Shown here: piece after piece, positions 1 to 6,694 of the stretch
How positions within the stretch are numbered: position 1 is the stretch's first letter
How the letters are laid out: each line of letters starts with the position of its first letter
From: Flavisolibacter sp.
Lineage (GTDB): Bacteria; Bacteroidota; Bacteroidia; Chitinophagales; Chitinophagaceae
Reading direction: 5' to 3'
DNA length: 6,991 nt
Assembly (NCBI GenBank): GCA_017745135.1
Contig: JAGIAB010000048.1
Span: 6,041 to 13,031, forward strand
Made by a program: the position numbers and the translations under genes
The notes under the pieces: generated by a model
Database searches by the model: none
Told to the model about the DNA's origin: nothing
Seen by the model: only the letters and a program-made list of their open reading frames with translations

Positions 1-1517
1 CTTTCCTTCAGTAATTCCACTGCTGCATTAAAAGCAATAAAATCTCCCATCTTGCTCATGTCAATTCCATAGCAATCGGGATAGCGTATTTGAGGAGAGG
101 AAGAAACAATGATGATGCGTTTGGGTTCCAGTCTTGCCAGCATTCGAATAATGCTTTCCTTCAACGTGGTTCCTCTTACAATGGAATCATCGATCACCAC
201 CAGCGTATCTTCTTTCTTGCGAACGGTGCCGTAGGTAATATCATACACGTGCTGCACCATTTCGTTGCGGTTCACATCTTCGGTAATAAAGGTCCGCATC
301 TTTACGTCCTTAATGGCAATCTTCTCCATCCTGATCTTCCGGTTGATCAGCTCATTTAGCTTTTCAGGATCGATATCCTTACCCCAGGATGTGATGCGTT
401 CTACTTTTCTTTGGTTCAAATAATCCTCGCAACCTTTTGCCAGGCCGTAAAAAGCCACTTCGGCTGTATTGGGTATGAAAGAAAAAATGGTATTCTTTAA
501 ATCGAAATTGACATCATCGAGCACCTGCTTGCTTAAATGATAACCAAGCGCTTTTCTTTCGTTGTAAATTTTTTCATCGCTGCCCCTGGAAAAATAAATG
601 CGTTCGAAGCTGCAGGCTTTGCGTTCTTTGGGTTCAAGCACCTGTTCAATTTTTACTTCGCCATTTTCCAAAACTATGAGTGCCTGGCCCGGCATTAATT
701 CCTTCACTTCGTTTTCACCAACATTAAATGCAGTACGAATGGCAGCCCTTTCAGAAGCCGCTACCACCACATCTTCATTGATAAAATAATAAGAAGGCCG
801 AATGCCATGGGCATCACGAAAAACAAAACCAATTCCATTGCCCGTCATTCCGCCCACATGAAAACCGCCATCGAAAAGACGCAAAGCTTTTTTTAAAGCA
901 GTAACAATATCGAGCTGCTGCGGGTCCGCTTCATCAGCTTTTACAATAAAGTGATGGATCACTTCCATCATCGCAGCCAGGTCGCTTTGTTTTTGAAATT
1001 CGCCCGGATCAAAATTTATCAGCTCAAATAATTCATCGGTATTTACCAGGTTGAAATTACCTGCCAGCGCAAGATTTCGTGCCGGAATGGTATGACGTTT
1101 CAAAAAGGGATGACAGAATTCAACATTGTTTTTTCCCTGGGTACCATAACGCAAATGGCCGAGCAGCAATTCGCCTAAAAAGGAAAGATGGCCTTTCATC
1201 AAACCTGCATGCTTTCCAAAATCAGGATTGAATTTTTGAAATTCGGTGAACTCCTGGCCGATCTGTTTGAAAATATCCGCTATGGGTTGTGGTTCGCTGC
1301 TGCGCATTCTTGCCAGAAAAGGATAGCCTGGCTCAACATTCAGCTTAACAGCAGCAACACCGGCGCCGTCCTGTCCACGGTTGTGCTGTTTCTCCATCAG
1401 GAGATACATCTTGTTCAGCCCCCAAAGTACTGAGCCATATTTTTGCTGGTAGTGTGCGAAGGGCTTCCTAAGCCGGATAAAAGCGAGACCACATTCGTGT
1501 TTTATTGCATCACTCAT
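1..1517 (-). CDS. purF: Amidophosphoribosyltransferase (PurF type), C-terminus cut by window edge
   Basis: 505 codons are visible from ATG at 1517; the frame stays open to base 1. The family makes 5-phosphoribosylamine from PRPP and glutamine, the first step of de novo purine synthesis, in the cytoplasm. The N-terminal half is a class II (Ntn) glutaminase. HECG puts the nucleophile at Cys9, implying removal of an 8-residue propeptide as in many PurF proteins; HNRGQDGAG lies at 45-53 and HLRYGT at 121-126. The C-terminal half has the PRPP-binding motif VVIDDSIVRGTT (440-451) and the PurF signature YGIDMS (483-488). It departs from textbook PurF in two ways: the oxyanion segment reads AGNFNL (152-157) where HNGNL is usual, and there is extra sequence around 370-405 before the RTFI segment. 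This fits the longer PurF relative I recall from Bacteroidota, which may coexist with a standard PurF, so the symbol marks the family and not proven orthology. It starts 32 bp after the kinase stop codon. Confidence 0.5.
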   Translation of the reverse strand, partial: MSDAIKHECGLAFIRLRKPFAHYQQKYGSVLWGLNKMYLLMEKQHNRGQDGAGVAAVKLNVEPGYPFLARMRSSEPQPIADIFKQIGQEFTEFQKFNPDFGKHAGLMKGHLSFLGELLLGHLRYGTQGKNNVEFCHPFLKRHTIPARNLALAGNFNLVNTDELFELINFDPGEFQKQSDLAAMMEVIHHFIVKADEADPQQLDIVTALKKALRLFDGGFHVGGMTGNGIGFVFRDAHGIRPSYYFINEDVVVAASERAAIRTAFNVGENEVKELMPGQALIVLENGEVKIEQVLEPKERKACSFERIYFSRGSDEKIYNERKALGYHLSKQVLDDVNFDLKNTIFSFIPNTAEVAFYGLAKGCEDYLNQRKVERITSWGKDIDPEKLNELINRKIRMEKIAIKDVKMRTFITEDVNRNEMVQHVYDITYGTVRKKEDTLVVIDDSIVRGTTLKESIIRMLARLEPKRIIIVSSSPQIRYPDCYGIDMSKMGDFIAFNAAVELLKE

Positions 1518-1529
1518 TGGAAGAAGGCG

Positions 1530-1557
1530 CAAAGTTAACGCAACAAATGTTAGCCAA
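1530..1557 (-). promoter_or_regulatory. Candidate Bacteroidota-type promoter for the PurF gene
   Basis: On the minus strand, TAACTTTG (1537-1530) matches the Bacteroidota -7 consensus TAnnTTTG exactly. A TTG at 1557-1555 lies 17 bp upstream, within the spacing reported for the -33 element in this phylum. The box ends 12 bases before the ATG at 1517, so the leader would be only a few bases long. The -33 element falls inside the last codons of the kinase gene. If real, purF can be transcribed independently of the kinase. The match is short and could be chance. Confidence 0.5.
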
Positions 1558-4219
1558 TTGTAAGAATTCGATCATCTTCGGAATTGGGCAGGTAAAGTGG
1601 AAAAGAAACGGTCAGCCAACAACCATTGCCCGGTTGCGAAAAAAGCTCAGCCCTACCGTTGAATAATTCTGCCCGGTTTTTAATGTTTAATATTCCGATT
1701 CCCTTATGGAGGCAGGCAGGATCGAACCCTTTGCCGTCGTCACTGATCTGGAGAACCAATTCATTTGCCTTAGAAAACAATTTAATGGACACGTTTTTAG
1801 CGCCTGCGTGTTTAATGATGTTATTCAACTGCTCCTGTACAATGCGAAATAAACTAAGCTTTTGATTTTCGGGAAGAAAGGCTTCGGCAAATCCGGCATG
1901 TTCAAATTCTATATTGAGCATGCGGGTCCGCATAAAAGTGTCAACCAGTTCATCGATCGATTCAATAAGACCGAGATCTTTTAATGTGAATGGCACCAGG
2001 GAACGTGAAATAGACCTTACGTCGTTAATCGTATCGCCAACTGCCTTTAAAGCCATGTTCACCATGTCCGCTGTTTCCCCGCCGGCTGTAGATTTCGCAT
2101 AATCCAGGAAAAGCTTAATGGTAGTCAGTTGTTGCCCGATATTATCATGAAGCTCTTTGCCAATGGCTATTCTTTCGGCTTCCTGCCCGTCAATAGTAGC
2201 CTGTGTCAATTGACGCTGATGGGAAACTTCGTCCGCAATTAATTTTTCTTCGAGTTTTTTTCTCTCGGTGAGGTCCATCACGGAACACACAACATGCTTA
2301 ATGGTGCCGTCTTCATCCAAAATAGGATTTGAGTTGACCATGATCCATGACCGTTCTTTGGTTACAGGATGAATAACGCCAAGCACAACGTCCCTTACTG
2401 TTTGCTTCGACTGAAGAGTAAGTGTAAGAGGTCGCTCTTCCACCGGAATGAGTTCATTTTTTTCATTGATCATATCATCAGACATGATCTCGTAAACATT
2501 TTTCCCGACAATCATTTCCTCGGGAATGGAAAGCATGGCTGCAAGAGCTTTGTTACACATAATGATGGTGCCACTTGCGTTTGAAAGAAAAACCCCTGTC
2601 TGCAAATCTTTCACAAGGGAGCGGAATCTTTTTTCACTTTCCTGCAAAGCGTCTTTTGCCTGCTTCCGCAAGGTGTCATCATGAAAGTAGATGACAATGC
2701 TATTGACATAGGCATTATCCAAAAGGTTATGGCCCCGGACATTGCACCAAAGCCACTGCCCGTTTTTTTTGCGCAGGCGTACCGTAATAAACTTGACTTC
2801 GGTGTTCTGTTTAACCTCTCTTTGAAAGGACTCAAAAGCCCAGGCTATATCTTCAGGATGTATAAATTCAAAGCCATTCTTTCCCACGACATCATCGACT
2901 TCGTATTCCAAAATATTTTTGATTGATGGAGAAGCAAATGTTATGGTTCCATTTTTATCCGTTAAAAGCATACCATCTAAAGCATCGGCTATAAGAGCAC
3001 GATAAAACAGTTCGCTTTTTTTGAGCTTTTCCTCTGTATTTTTCTTTTCTGTGATGTCCCTGCCGATAGACAGAAAGCCCGTTTTATTGCCGGCTTCGTC
3101 GTAGAGATATTTAACGGTATGATGAAAATGTTTTGTTTGATCATCCCTGCCAACAAAAGACACCTCTCCTTTCCAGATTCCATTTTTTATTAATTCCCCT
3201 AAAGTCTGCTCTAAACTACTTTCGTGAAAATTGAATTTTACAAGATGCCCCATTCGTTGACCGATGGCGTCTTTCTCAGCAACACCATAGTAAACTTCAG
3301 CGATCTTGTTCCAGGTTTTTATTTTTAAATCAAGATCAGTTGTAACAACAATATCTGATATGTTTTCAAGTACTGTGGACTGGTAGAGTAATTGCTCATG
3401 CTTTTGTTTTTCATCTTCAATATCTACTACCGAGCCAGCGTAACCAATGAATTTTCCATTGCTTAAAAACCTTGGCACACATATATCGTGCACCCAACGG
3501 TACACACCATCCGCCCTGCGGGAACGGTAAACATTTACAATTTGCTTTCTTAACTCCCTGCCTTTTGAATACTCTGAAATTGCTTTTTCAAAATCATCAG
3601 GATGAATTAATGAACTCCATCCTGTAGGGTCGTAACAAATGTCCTTACCGTAAAACTCGAGGTATCTTTTATTGACATAAGTTGTGTTATCATTTTCATC
3701 GCTTAACCATATCATGTTCGGCGATGAATCGGCCATATCGCGGAAGCGCTGTTCACTTTCGATCAATCTTGATTCCGCTTCCTTTCTTTCAGTAATATCG
3801 ATAGCACTGATCAGGTAACCAAGCAAATGCCCGTTATCTTCCTTTAATTCTTTAAAACAGATAAGAACAGTAACGGTTTTTTTATCCGTAGGTCTTACAA
3901 AATATGCTTCGCCGCGCCACTCACCTTTTGTCCTGATAATTTCACGAACCTCCTCCTTTGTACTATTGGAGTAATGGATTTCGATAAACTCTCTAAGATC
4001 CCTTCCTATAACCTCCTCAGCTTTGAGTCCATATATTTTTTCGGAAGCGTTGTTCCAGGTAATGGGCCTGTAATTCACATCGGCTGCAGTCAGAATATCG
4101 GAAGTTTCTTCCACCAACAGCGCAAGCAGTTTTAATGTTGACAACGAATATTTTTCTGAACTTTTTAAAACAGAATTGAAATGCTCGGGAAGTGCTGCGG
4201 CTTTGGTTGCGGAAGACAT
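1550..4219 (-). CDS. Multi-PAS sensor histidine kinase (HisKA_3 type, cytoplasmic, orphan)
   Basis: This 889-aa protein has no signal peptide or membrane segment, so it should sense cytoplasmic or diffusible cues. Five PAS domains lie at about 30-146, 151-270, 275-394, 400-520 and 525-655. Most end in the usual D(I/L)TE(R/K)K linker: DITERK, DITEKK and DLTERK close the first, third and fifth. The second and fourth have PAS_3-like IHPDD and IHPED motifs. The transmitter is of the NarL/DegS class (HisKA_3): KELHDNIGQQL carries the phospho-accepting His691. The HATPase domain shows an N-box (E796 to N800, then KHAGA), DDGKGF (827-832) and GIGILNIKNRAEL (840-852), with a final glycine-rich PGNG at 863-866. 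All the expected catalytic motifs are present, so it should be active. Such kinases normally phosphorylate a LuxR/NarL-type response regulator, but none is encoded in the window and no receiver domain is fused, so partner and signal are unknown. The ATG follows the surA terminator by about 40 bp; I see no convincing promoter or ribosome binding site. Confidence 0.5.
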   Translation of the reverse strand: MSSATKAAALPEHFNSVLKSSEKYSLSTLKLLALLVEETSDILTAADVNYRPITWNNASEKIYGLKAEEVIGRDLREFIEIHYSNSTKEEVREIIRTKGEWRGEAYFVRPTDKKTVTVLICFKELKEDNGHLLGYLISAIDITERKEAESRLIESEQRFRDMADSSPNMIWLSDENDNTTYVNKRYLEFYGKDICYDPTGWSSLIHPDDFEKAISEYSKGRELRKQIVNVYRSRRADGVYRWVHDICVPRFLSNGKFIGYAGSVVDIEDEKQKHEQLLYQSTVLENISDIVVTTDLDLKIKTWNKIAEVYYGVAEKDAIGQRMGHLVKFNFHESSLEQTLGELIKNGIWKGEVSFVGRDDQTKHFHHTVKYLYDEAGNKTGFLSIGRDITEKKNTEEKLKKSELFYRALIADALDGMLLTDKNGTITFASPSIKNILEYEVDDVVGKNGFEFIHPEDIAWAFESFQREVKQNTEVKFITVRLRKKNGQWLWCNVRGHNLLDNAYVNSIVIYFHDDTLRKQAKDALQESEKRFRSLVKDLQTGVFLSNASGTIIMCNKALAAMLSIPEEMIVGKNVYEIMSDDMINEKNELIPVEERPLTLTLQSKQTVRDVVLGVIHPVTKERSWIMVNSNPILDEDGTIKHVVCSVMDLTERKKLEEKLIADEVSHQRQLTQATIDGQEAERIAIGKELHDNIGQQLTTIKLFLDYAKSTAGGETADMVNMALKAVGDTINDVRSISRSLVPFTLKDLGLIESIDELVDTFMRTRMLNIEFEHAGFAEAFLPENQKLSLFRIVQEQLNNIIKHAGAKNVSIKLFSKANELVLQISDDGKGFDPACLHKGIGILNIKNRAELFNGRAELFSQPGNGCWLTVSFPLYLPNSEDDRILTIG

Positions 4220-4261
4220 CAGATAATGGATTACAAGGCTTACAAGATAATGTAGAAAAAC

Positions 4262-4290
4262 AAAAAGGCCTGAATCGATCAGGCCTTTTT
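4262..4290 (-). terminator. Strong intrinsic terminator after the SurA-like gene
   Basis: A perfect 12-bp inverted repeat (4262-4273 with 4279-4290) surrounds a 5-base loop. It has a GC-rich core, GGCCTGA/TCAGGCC, and A5/T5 arms that give a U-tract on either strand. It lies 34 bp beyond the surA stop codon and upstream of the kinase start, so it should separate these two transcription units. The symmetry would let it act in both directions, although no plus-strand gene is known here. Confidence 0.5.
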
Positions 4291-4324
4291 GTAAAAAGTT
4301 AAAGGTTTTCCTTTAATTATTTAA

Positions 4325-5698
4325 TTATTTGGAAGCATAGGTCTTTGCAACGTTTGCCCATTTTTGCAACTGGTCGCAACCGGCTTTATCAGAATCGATC
4401 ATGATATAATAGGAAGCAATGTGACCATTCAACCATTTTTCCATTGCCTGGTATTTTTTTTCTTCCAGTGTCGCCTGTTTGATCTTATTGTAATCGTCCT
4501 TCAAATTCATGCGGTGCGGTTCTGTACGTGTTTTAAAATACAAAATCCGAACGCCTTTTTTGCCTGTTCTTTCATTAACAAACACAGCAGGCTGCGAATA
4601 TTCACCAACCTTTAATGTGGTAAGGGCAGCAGTAATGTCTTTATCCAACTCGTCGTACCTGTTATAGGTATCGCCATCCGCACTCATGATACAAGGTCCT
4701 GTATATTTTTGTTCTTCATCCTCGCCGTATTTAAAAGCTGCTCCATTAAAGTCCATAACACCAGCAATTATTTTAGAGCGAACTGAATCCAACTTAGAGA
4801 TTCCTTCTTTGATTTCAGCATCGGTTACAGGAGGTATCTTCAGGATGTGGCGAACTGTAGCCTGGTCCCCATTGCGCTGTACCATTTGAATGAGGTGATA
4901 ACCAAATTGAGATTTGATAACCGGTGAAATTTCCCCGTCCTTCAAACGGAAAGCAGCCGCTAAAAATGAAGGATCAATGCCTTTATCATTACGGTCGGCT
5001 TCAAACAGGCCACCATTGTTTTTGGTGCCGGGATCTTCCGAATACATTCTTGCGGCCTGGTCAAAGGTCATTTGCTTCGATTCAATCTGTGTTTTGTAGC
5101 GGGTTAATTCATCGATCATGTATTTTTCGAGGTCTCTTGAAGCCTTTGGATAAACTGCGATCTGGCAAACCTCTACTTCTGACTCAAAGAAAGGAAGGCT
5201 GTCTTTTGGAATGCGGTCGAAATAAGCTTTTACCTCGGTTGGCGTAACATTGACGTTGTCGACAAGTTTTCTTTGCATAGCCTCTGCCAGTTTTCTTTCA
5301 CGAACCGATTCCCTGGAATCATCTTTCAACTGGTAAATGGTTTTCCCTGCCACTCTTTCCAATTCCGACTGAGAACCAAATTGACTGATGTAATAACGAA
5401 TACGGTTATCCAGTTCTGATTCTATTTCTTCTTCAGATACAGGTATAGAGTCCCTCATTGCCTGCAGCATCAAAAGTTTGGAAACCAGCGCCTGTTCCAG
5501 TATAGTGCACTCAGCCCCTTCGGGAACTGTGCCGCCATTACGTATAGCGTCTTTTATCGTGTTTTCAATATCCGATTGCAGAATGATCTTATCGCCAACT
5601 ACCGCCACAATTTTATCCGCCACTATTTTTTGGGGCTGGGCATGCGAAGTAATAGCGAAAGAAATGATTCCAAATAAAACGAAGAGAAGCTTTTTCAT
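4325..5698 (-). CDS. surA: SurA-like periplasmic chaperone with two parvulin (PPIC) domains
   Basis: The protein has 457 aa from ATG at 5698; the frame extends six codons further to a TTG at 5716, but the ATG gives a proper signal peptide. MKKLLFVLFGIISFAITSHA (1-20) ends in SHA before Gln21, a good signal peptidase I site, so the product should be periplasmic. The SurA N-terminal region (about 24-165) opens with IVAVVGDKIILQSDIE, typical of the family. Two parvulin-like domains follow, at about 172-276 (SEDPGTKNNGGLF and FGYHLI motifs) and 281-392 (begins VRHILK). A helical C-terminal segment (to 457) presumably packs back on the N-domain. Members escort unfolded beta-barrel proteins across the periplasm to the BAM machinery and may isomerise prolyl bonds. 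Each parvulin domain here lacks one of the usual active-site histidines, so the chaperone role is more secure than the enzymatic one. The gene has a -7 box just upstream and a strong terminator downstream, so it is probably monocistronic. The symbol is assigned from architecture; sequence identity to E. coli SurA looks low. Confidence 0.5.
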   Translation of the reverse strand: MKKLLFVLFGIISFAITSHAQPQKIVADKIVAVVGDKIILQSDIENTIKDAIRNGGTVPEGAECTILEQALVSKLLMLQAMRDSIPVSEEEIESELDNRIRYYISQFGSQSELERVAGKTIYQLKDDSRESVRERKLAEAMQRKLVDNVNVTPTEVKAYFDRIPKDSLPFFESEVEVCQIAVYPKASRDLEKYMIDELTRYKTQIESKQMTFDQAARMYSEDPGTKNNGGLFEADRNDKGIDPSFLAAAFRLKDGEISPVIKSQFGYHLIQMVQRNGDQATVRHILKIPPVTDAEIKEGISKLDSVRSKIIAGVMDFNGAAFKYGEDEEQKYTGPCIMSADGDTYNRYDELDKDITAALTTLKVGEYSQPAVFVNERTGKKGVRILYFKTRTEPHRMNLKDDYNKIKQATLEEKKYQAMEKWLNGHIASYYIMIDSDKAGCDQLQKWANVAKTYASK

Positions 5699-5713
5699 AA
5701 ACTGAAATGTTGC

Positions 5714-5721
5714 CAAAAATA
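5714..5721 (-). promoter_or_regulatory. Candidate -7 promoter element of the SurA-like gene
   Basis: The minus strand reads TATTTTTG, an exact match to the Bacteroidota -7 consensus TAnnTTTG. It ends 15 bases before the ATG at 5698. It overlaps the alternative TTG start at 5716, which would then lie at or upstream of the transcript start, and this supports the ATG. I do not see a clear -33 TTTG at the expected distance; that stretch is occupied by the U-tract of the preceding terminator. Confidence 0.5.
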
Positions 5722-5736
5722 ACTTTTACCTATAAA

Positions 5737-5761
5737 AATCCCCTCGGAAAAAGAGGGGATT
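5737..5761 (-). terminator. Intrinsic terminator after the 194-aa exported protein gene
   Basis: A perfect 9-bp stem (AATCCCCTC at 5737-5745 with GAGGGGATT at 5753-5761) encloses a 7-base loop. On the minus strand the stem runs into a T-rich tract (5739-5735). It lies about 65 bp past the stop codon at 5826 and ends the transcript of that gene just before the surA promoter. Confidence 0.5.
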
Positions 5762-5777
5762 AACAAAGTTCTAACCG

Positions 5778-5790
5778 GGCCTAATAGGCC
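5778..5790. other. Short near-palindrome in the 3' untranslated region of the 194-aa gene
   Basis: GGCCTAATAGGCC is symmetric around one central base. As RNA it could form a small 4- to 5-bp hairpin between the stop codon at 5826 and the terminator at 5761. It has no T-tract of its own. It may be an RNA-stability element, a dimeric protein site, or chance; nothing in the sequence decides. Confidence 0.5.
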
Positions 5791-5825
5791 AGAAAGCTTC
5801 GGATGAAGAGCTTATTGCAAAAGGA

Positions 5826-6410
5826 TCAATCTCCAATAATGTCGCCCTGCTCGTTATCTTCTCTTTCTCTTTCATACACCATGAGGCTGATCTTCCATTC
5901 CGGAAACTCGAATTGCATAGACGCTTCGACCTTTAATTTGGGCATGTTCGCCGCATTGGGCATTAGCTTAAAAATGGTGCTGCAAAATCTTTTGCTTTCA
6001 TCGGGAGCTTCGTAGTCGCCATAAAGTGTAAAAGAATAGTCCTGCACCTTAACCGTCATTACTTTTAGCTGATTGTTGAGCCATTTGTATTTTTTGGCTG
6101 CTTCTTCAAAATCTTCTGATGTCAGCAAAAGAGCCTGCCAGCTATAGATAGGGTTTTTTGCTCTGTACTGGGTAATGGAATTGTGTTCGCAACCCTGGAA
6201 ATTAAGCCTGGAAGAGAATTCGATGCTTTGAGGATTCAATGCAATAGTGTCGCCCTTTAAAGCAGAAAACCCGTCCACATAACCGGTTATCACTTTTGAA
6301 AGGTTGGTTCTCAAGTCATTATTTGTAACTGGAAATTTTAATTGGGCCTTGCTGTTGAGGCCAAGAAATAAAAGAGCCACTGCCGTCAGTTTCGGTGCTG
6401 TCATTTTCAT
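5826..6410 (-). CDS. Exported protein of unknown function, 194 aa
   Basis: I do not recognise the family. The N-terminus is a clear signal peptide: MK, a hydrophobic stretch LTAVALLFLGL, then NSKA before Gln23, with likely cleavage after Ala22. No lipobox cysteine is present, so it is probably a soluble periplasmic or secreted protein and not a lipoprotein. The mature part (about 172 aa) has no further membrane segment. It contains two cysteines, Cys74 (FQGCEHN) and Cys143 (RFCSTI), which could form a disulfide in the periplasm. Alternating hydrophobic/polar segments such as KVMTVKVQDYSFTLYG and ASMQFEFPEWKISLMVYE suggest beta strands, with a likely helix near 98-114 (SEDFEEAAKKYKWLNNQ). The C-terminus is strongly charged (EREREDNEQGDIIGD) and does not look like a type IX sorting domain. 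ATG at 6410 is chosen because it gives the signal peptide; Met3 is also possible. The gene has its own terminator and lies upstream of surA in the same direction. Confidence 0.5.
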   Translation of the reverse strand: MKMTAPKLTAVALLFLGLNSKAQLKFPVTNNDLRTNLSKVITGYVDGFSALKGDTIALNPQSIEFSSRLNFQGCEHNSITQYRAKNPIYSWQALLLTSEDFEEAAKKYKWLNNQLKVMTVKVQDYSFTLYGDYEAPDESKRFCSTIFKLMPNAANMPKLKVEASMQFEFPEWKISLMVYEREREDNEQGDIIGD

Positions 6411-6526
6411 AAGTAGGGATATTTAACGTTGGTTTGGGGAACAAAATAGAAAAAAGCTTCGTTTTATCCATAGGATTTTCTAATTTTCTCCACTATTTTT
6501 CCACAAAATCTAAAATCATCCAGGAA
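6411..6526. promoter_or_regulatory. Divergent intergenic region, probable promoters both ways
   Basis: This AT-rich spacer separates the minus-strand 194-aa gene (starts 6410) from the plus-strand small ORF (starts 6527). On the minus strand TATTTTG (6448-6442) is one base short of the -7 consensus TAnnTTTG. On the plus strand TAATTTTC (6481-6488) and TATTTTTC (6494-6501) each match all but the last base. No clear -33 elements are visible. That the region holds promoters is inferred from gene orientation; the individual boxes are weak. Confidence 0.5.
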
Positions 6527-6694
6527 ATGAAAAACAAAAACATTGTCCATGCCCGCCAGGAAGTGAAGATTTACAAGGAATATTATCAGCCATCTTTAAA
6601 TCTGTGGCGCTTTACAAAATCCATTATCGGGATTTTGTTTTTCGGATCATCAACAGTGGCCAGTTATTCGCCTACCAAAAAAAGAATCAAATAA
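6527..6694 (+). CDS. Small protein, 55 aa, basic with one hydrophobic segment
   Basis: No family is recognised. The frame is open back to a TTG at 6434, but the only in-frame ATG is at 6527, preceded by CCAGGAA, a possible weak ribosome binding site. The predicted peptide is basic (KNKN near the start, KKRIK at the end), has an aromatic middle part (YKEYYQP, LWRF) and one hydrophobic stretch, SIIGILFFGSSTVASY (32-47), that could be a short membrane segment. Its TAA is followed at once by an intrinsic terminator oriented for it. It is the only plus-strand gene in the window, convergent with the barrel-protein gene and divergent from the 194-aa gene. Terminator and position favour a real transcript; whether it is translated is less certain, and a small non-coding RNA ending at the same terminator is the main alternative. 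Confidence 0.5.
   Translation: MKNKNIVHARQEVKIYKEYYQPSLNLWRFTKSIIGILFFGSSTVASYSPTKKRIK

Noticed and set aside
90..1433. Plus-strand ORFs of 63-89 codons opposite the PurF gene
   Set aside because: They are antisense to a long frame with strong PurF motifs and have no start signals or recognisable products of their own.
1626..3183. Short plus- and minus-strand ORFs inside the histidine kinase gene
   Set aside because: They overlap conserved PAS and kinase codons in other frames; composition follows the kinase reading frame.
1..4219. Kinase and PurF as a dedicated purine-sensing operon
   Set aside because: They share direction and a 32-bp gap only. A candidate promoter lies in that gap, and there is no response regulator or purine-binding element to link them.
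4220..4261. Possible promoter of the histidine kinase (TATCTTG with a TTTTTG upstream)
   Set aside because: The -7 match is poor and the spacing of about 11 bp is far too short; the TTTTTG belongs to the terminator arm.
4364..5705. Plus-strand ORFs opposite the SurA-like gene, including a 107-codon one at 4924-5247
   Set aside because: The protein sequences look random (runs of Cys, Leu and Arg), and the opposite strand carries clear SurA/parvulin motifs.
5803..6015. 70-codon plus-strand ORF opposite the end of the 194-aa gene
   Set aside because: It is antisense to a gene with signal peptide and terminator, with no independent support.
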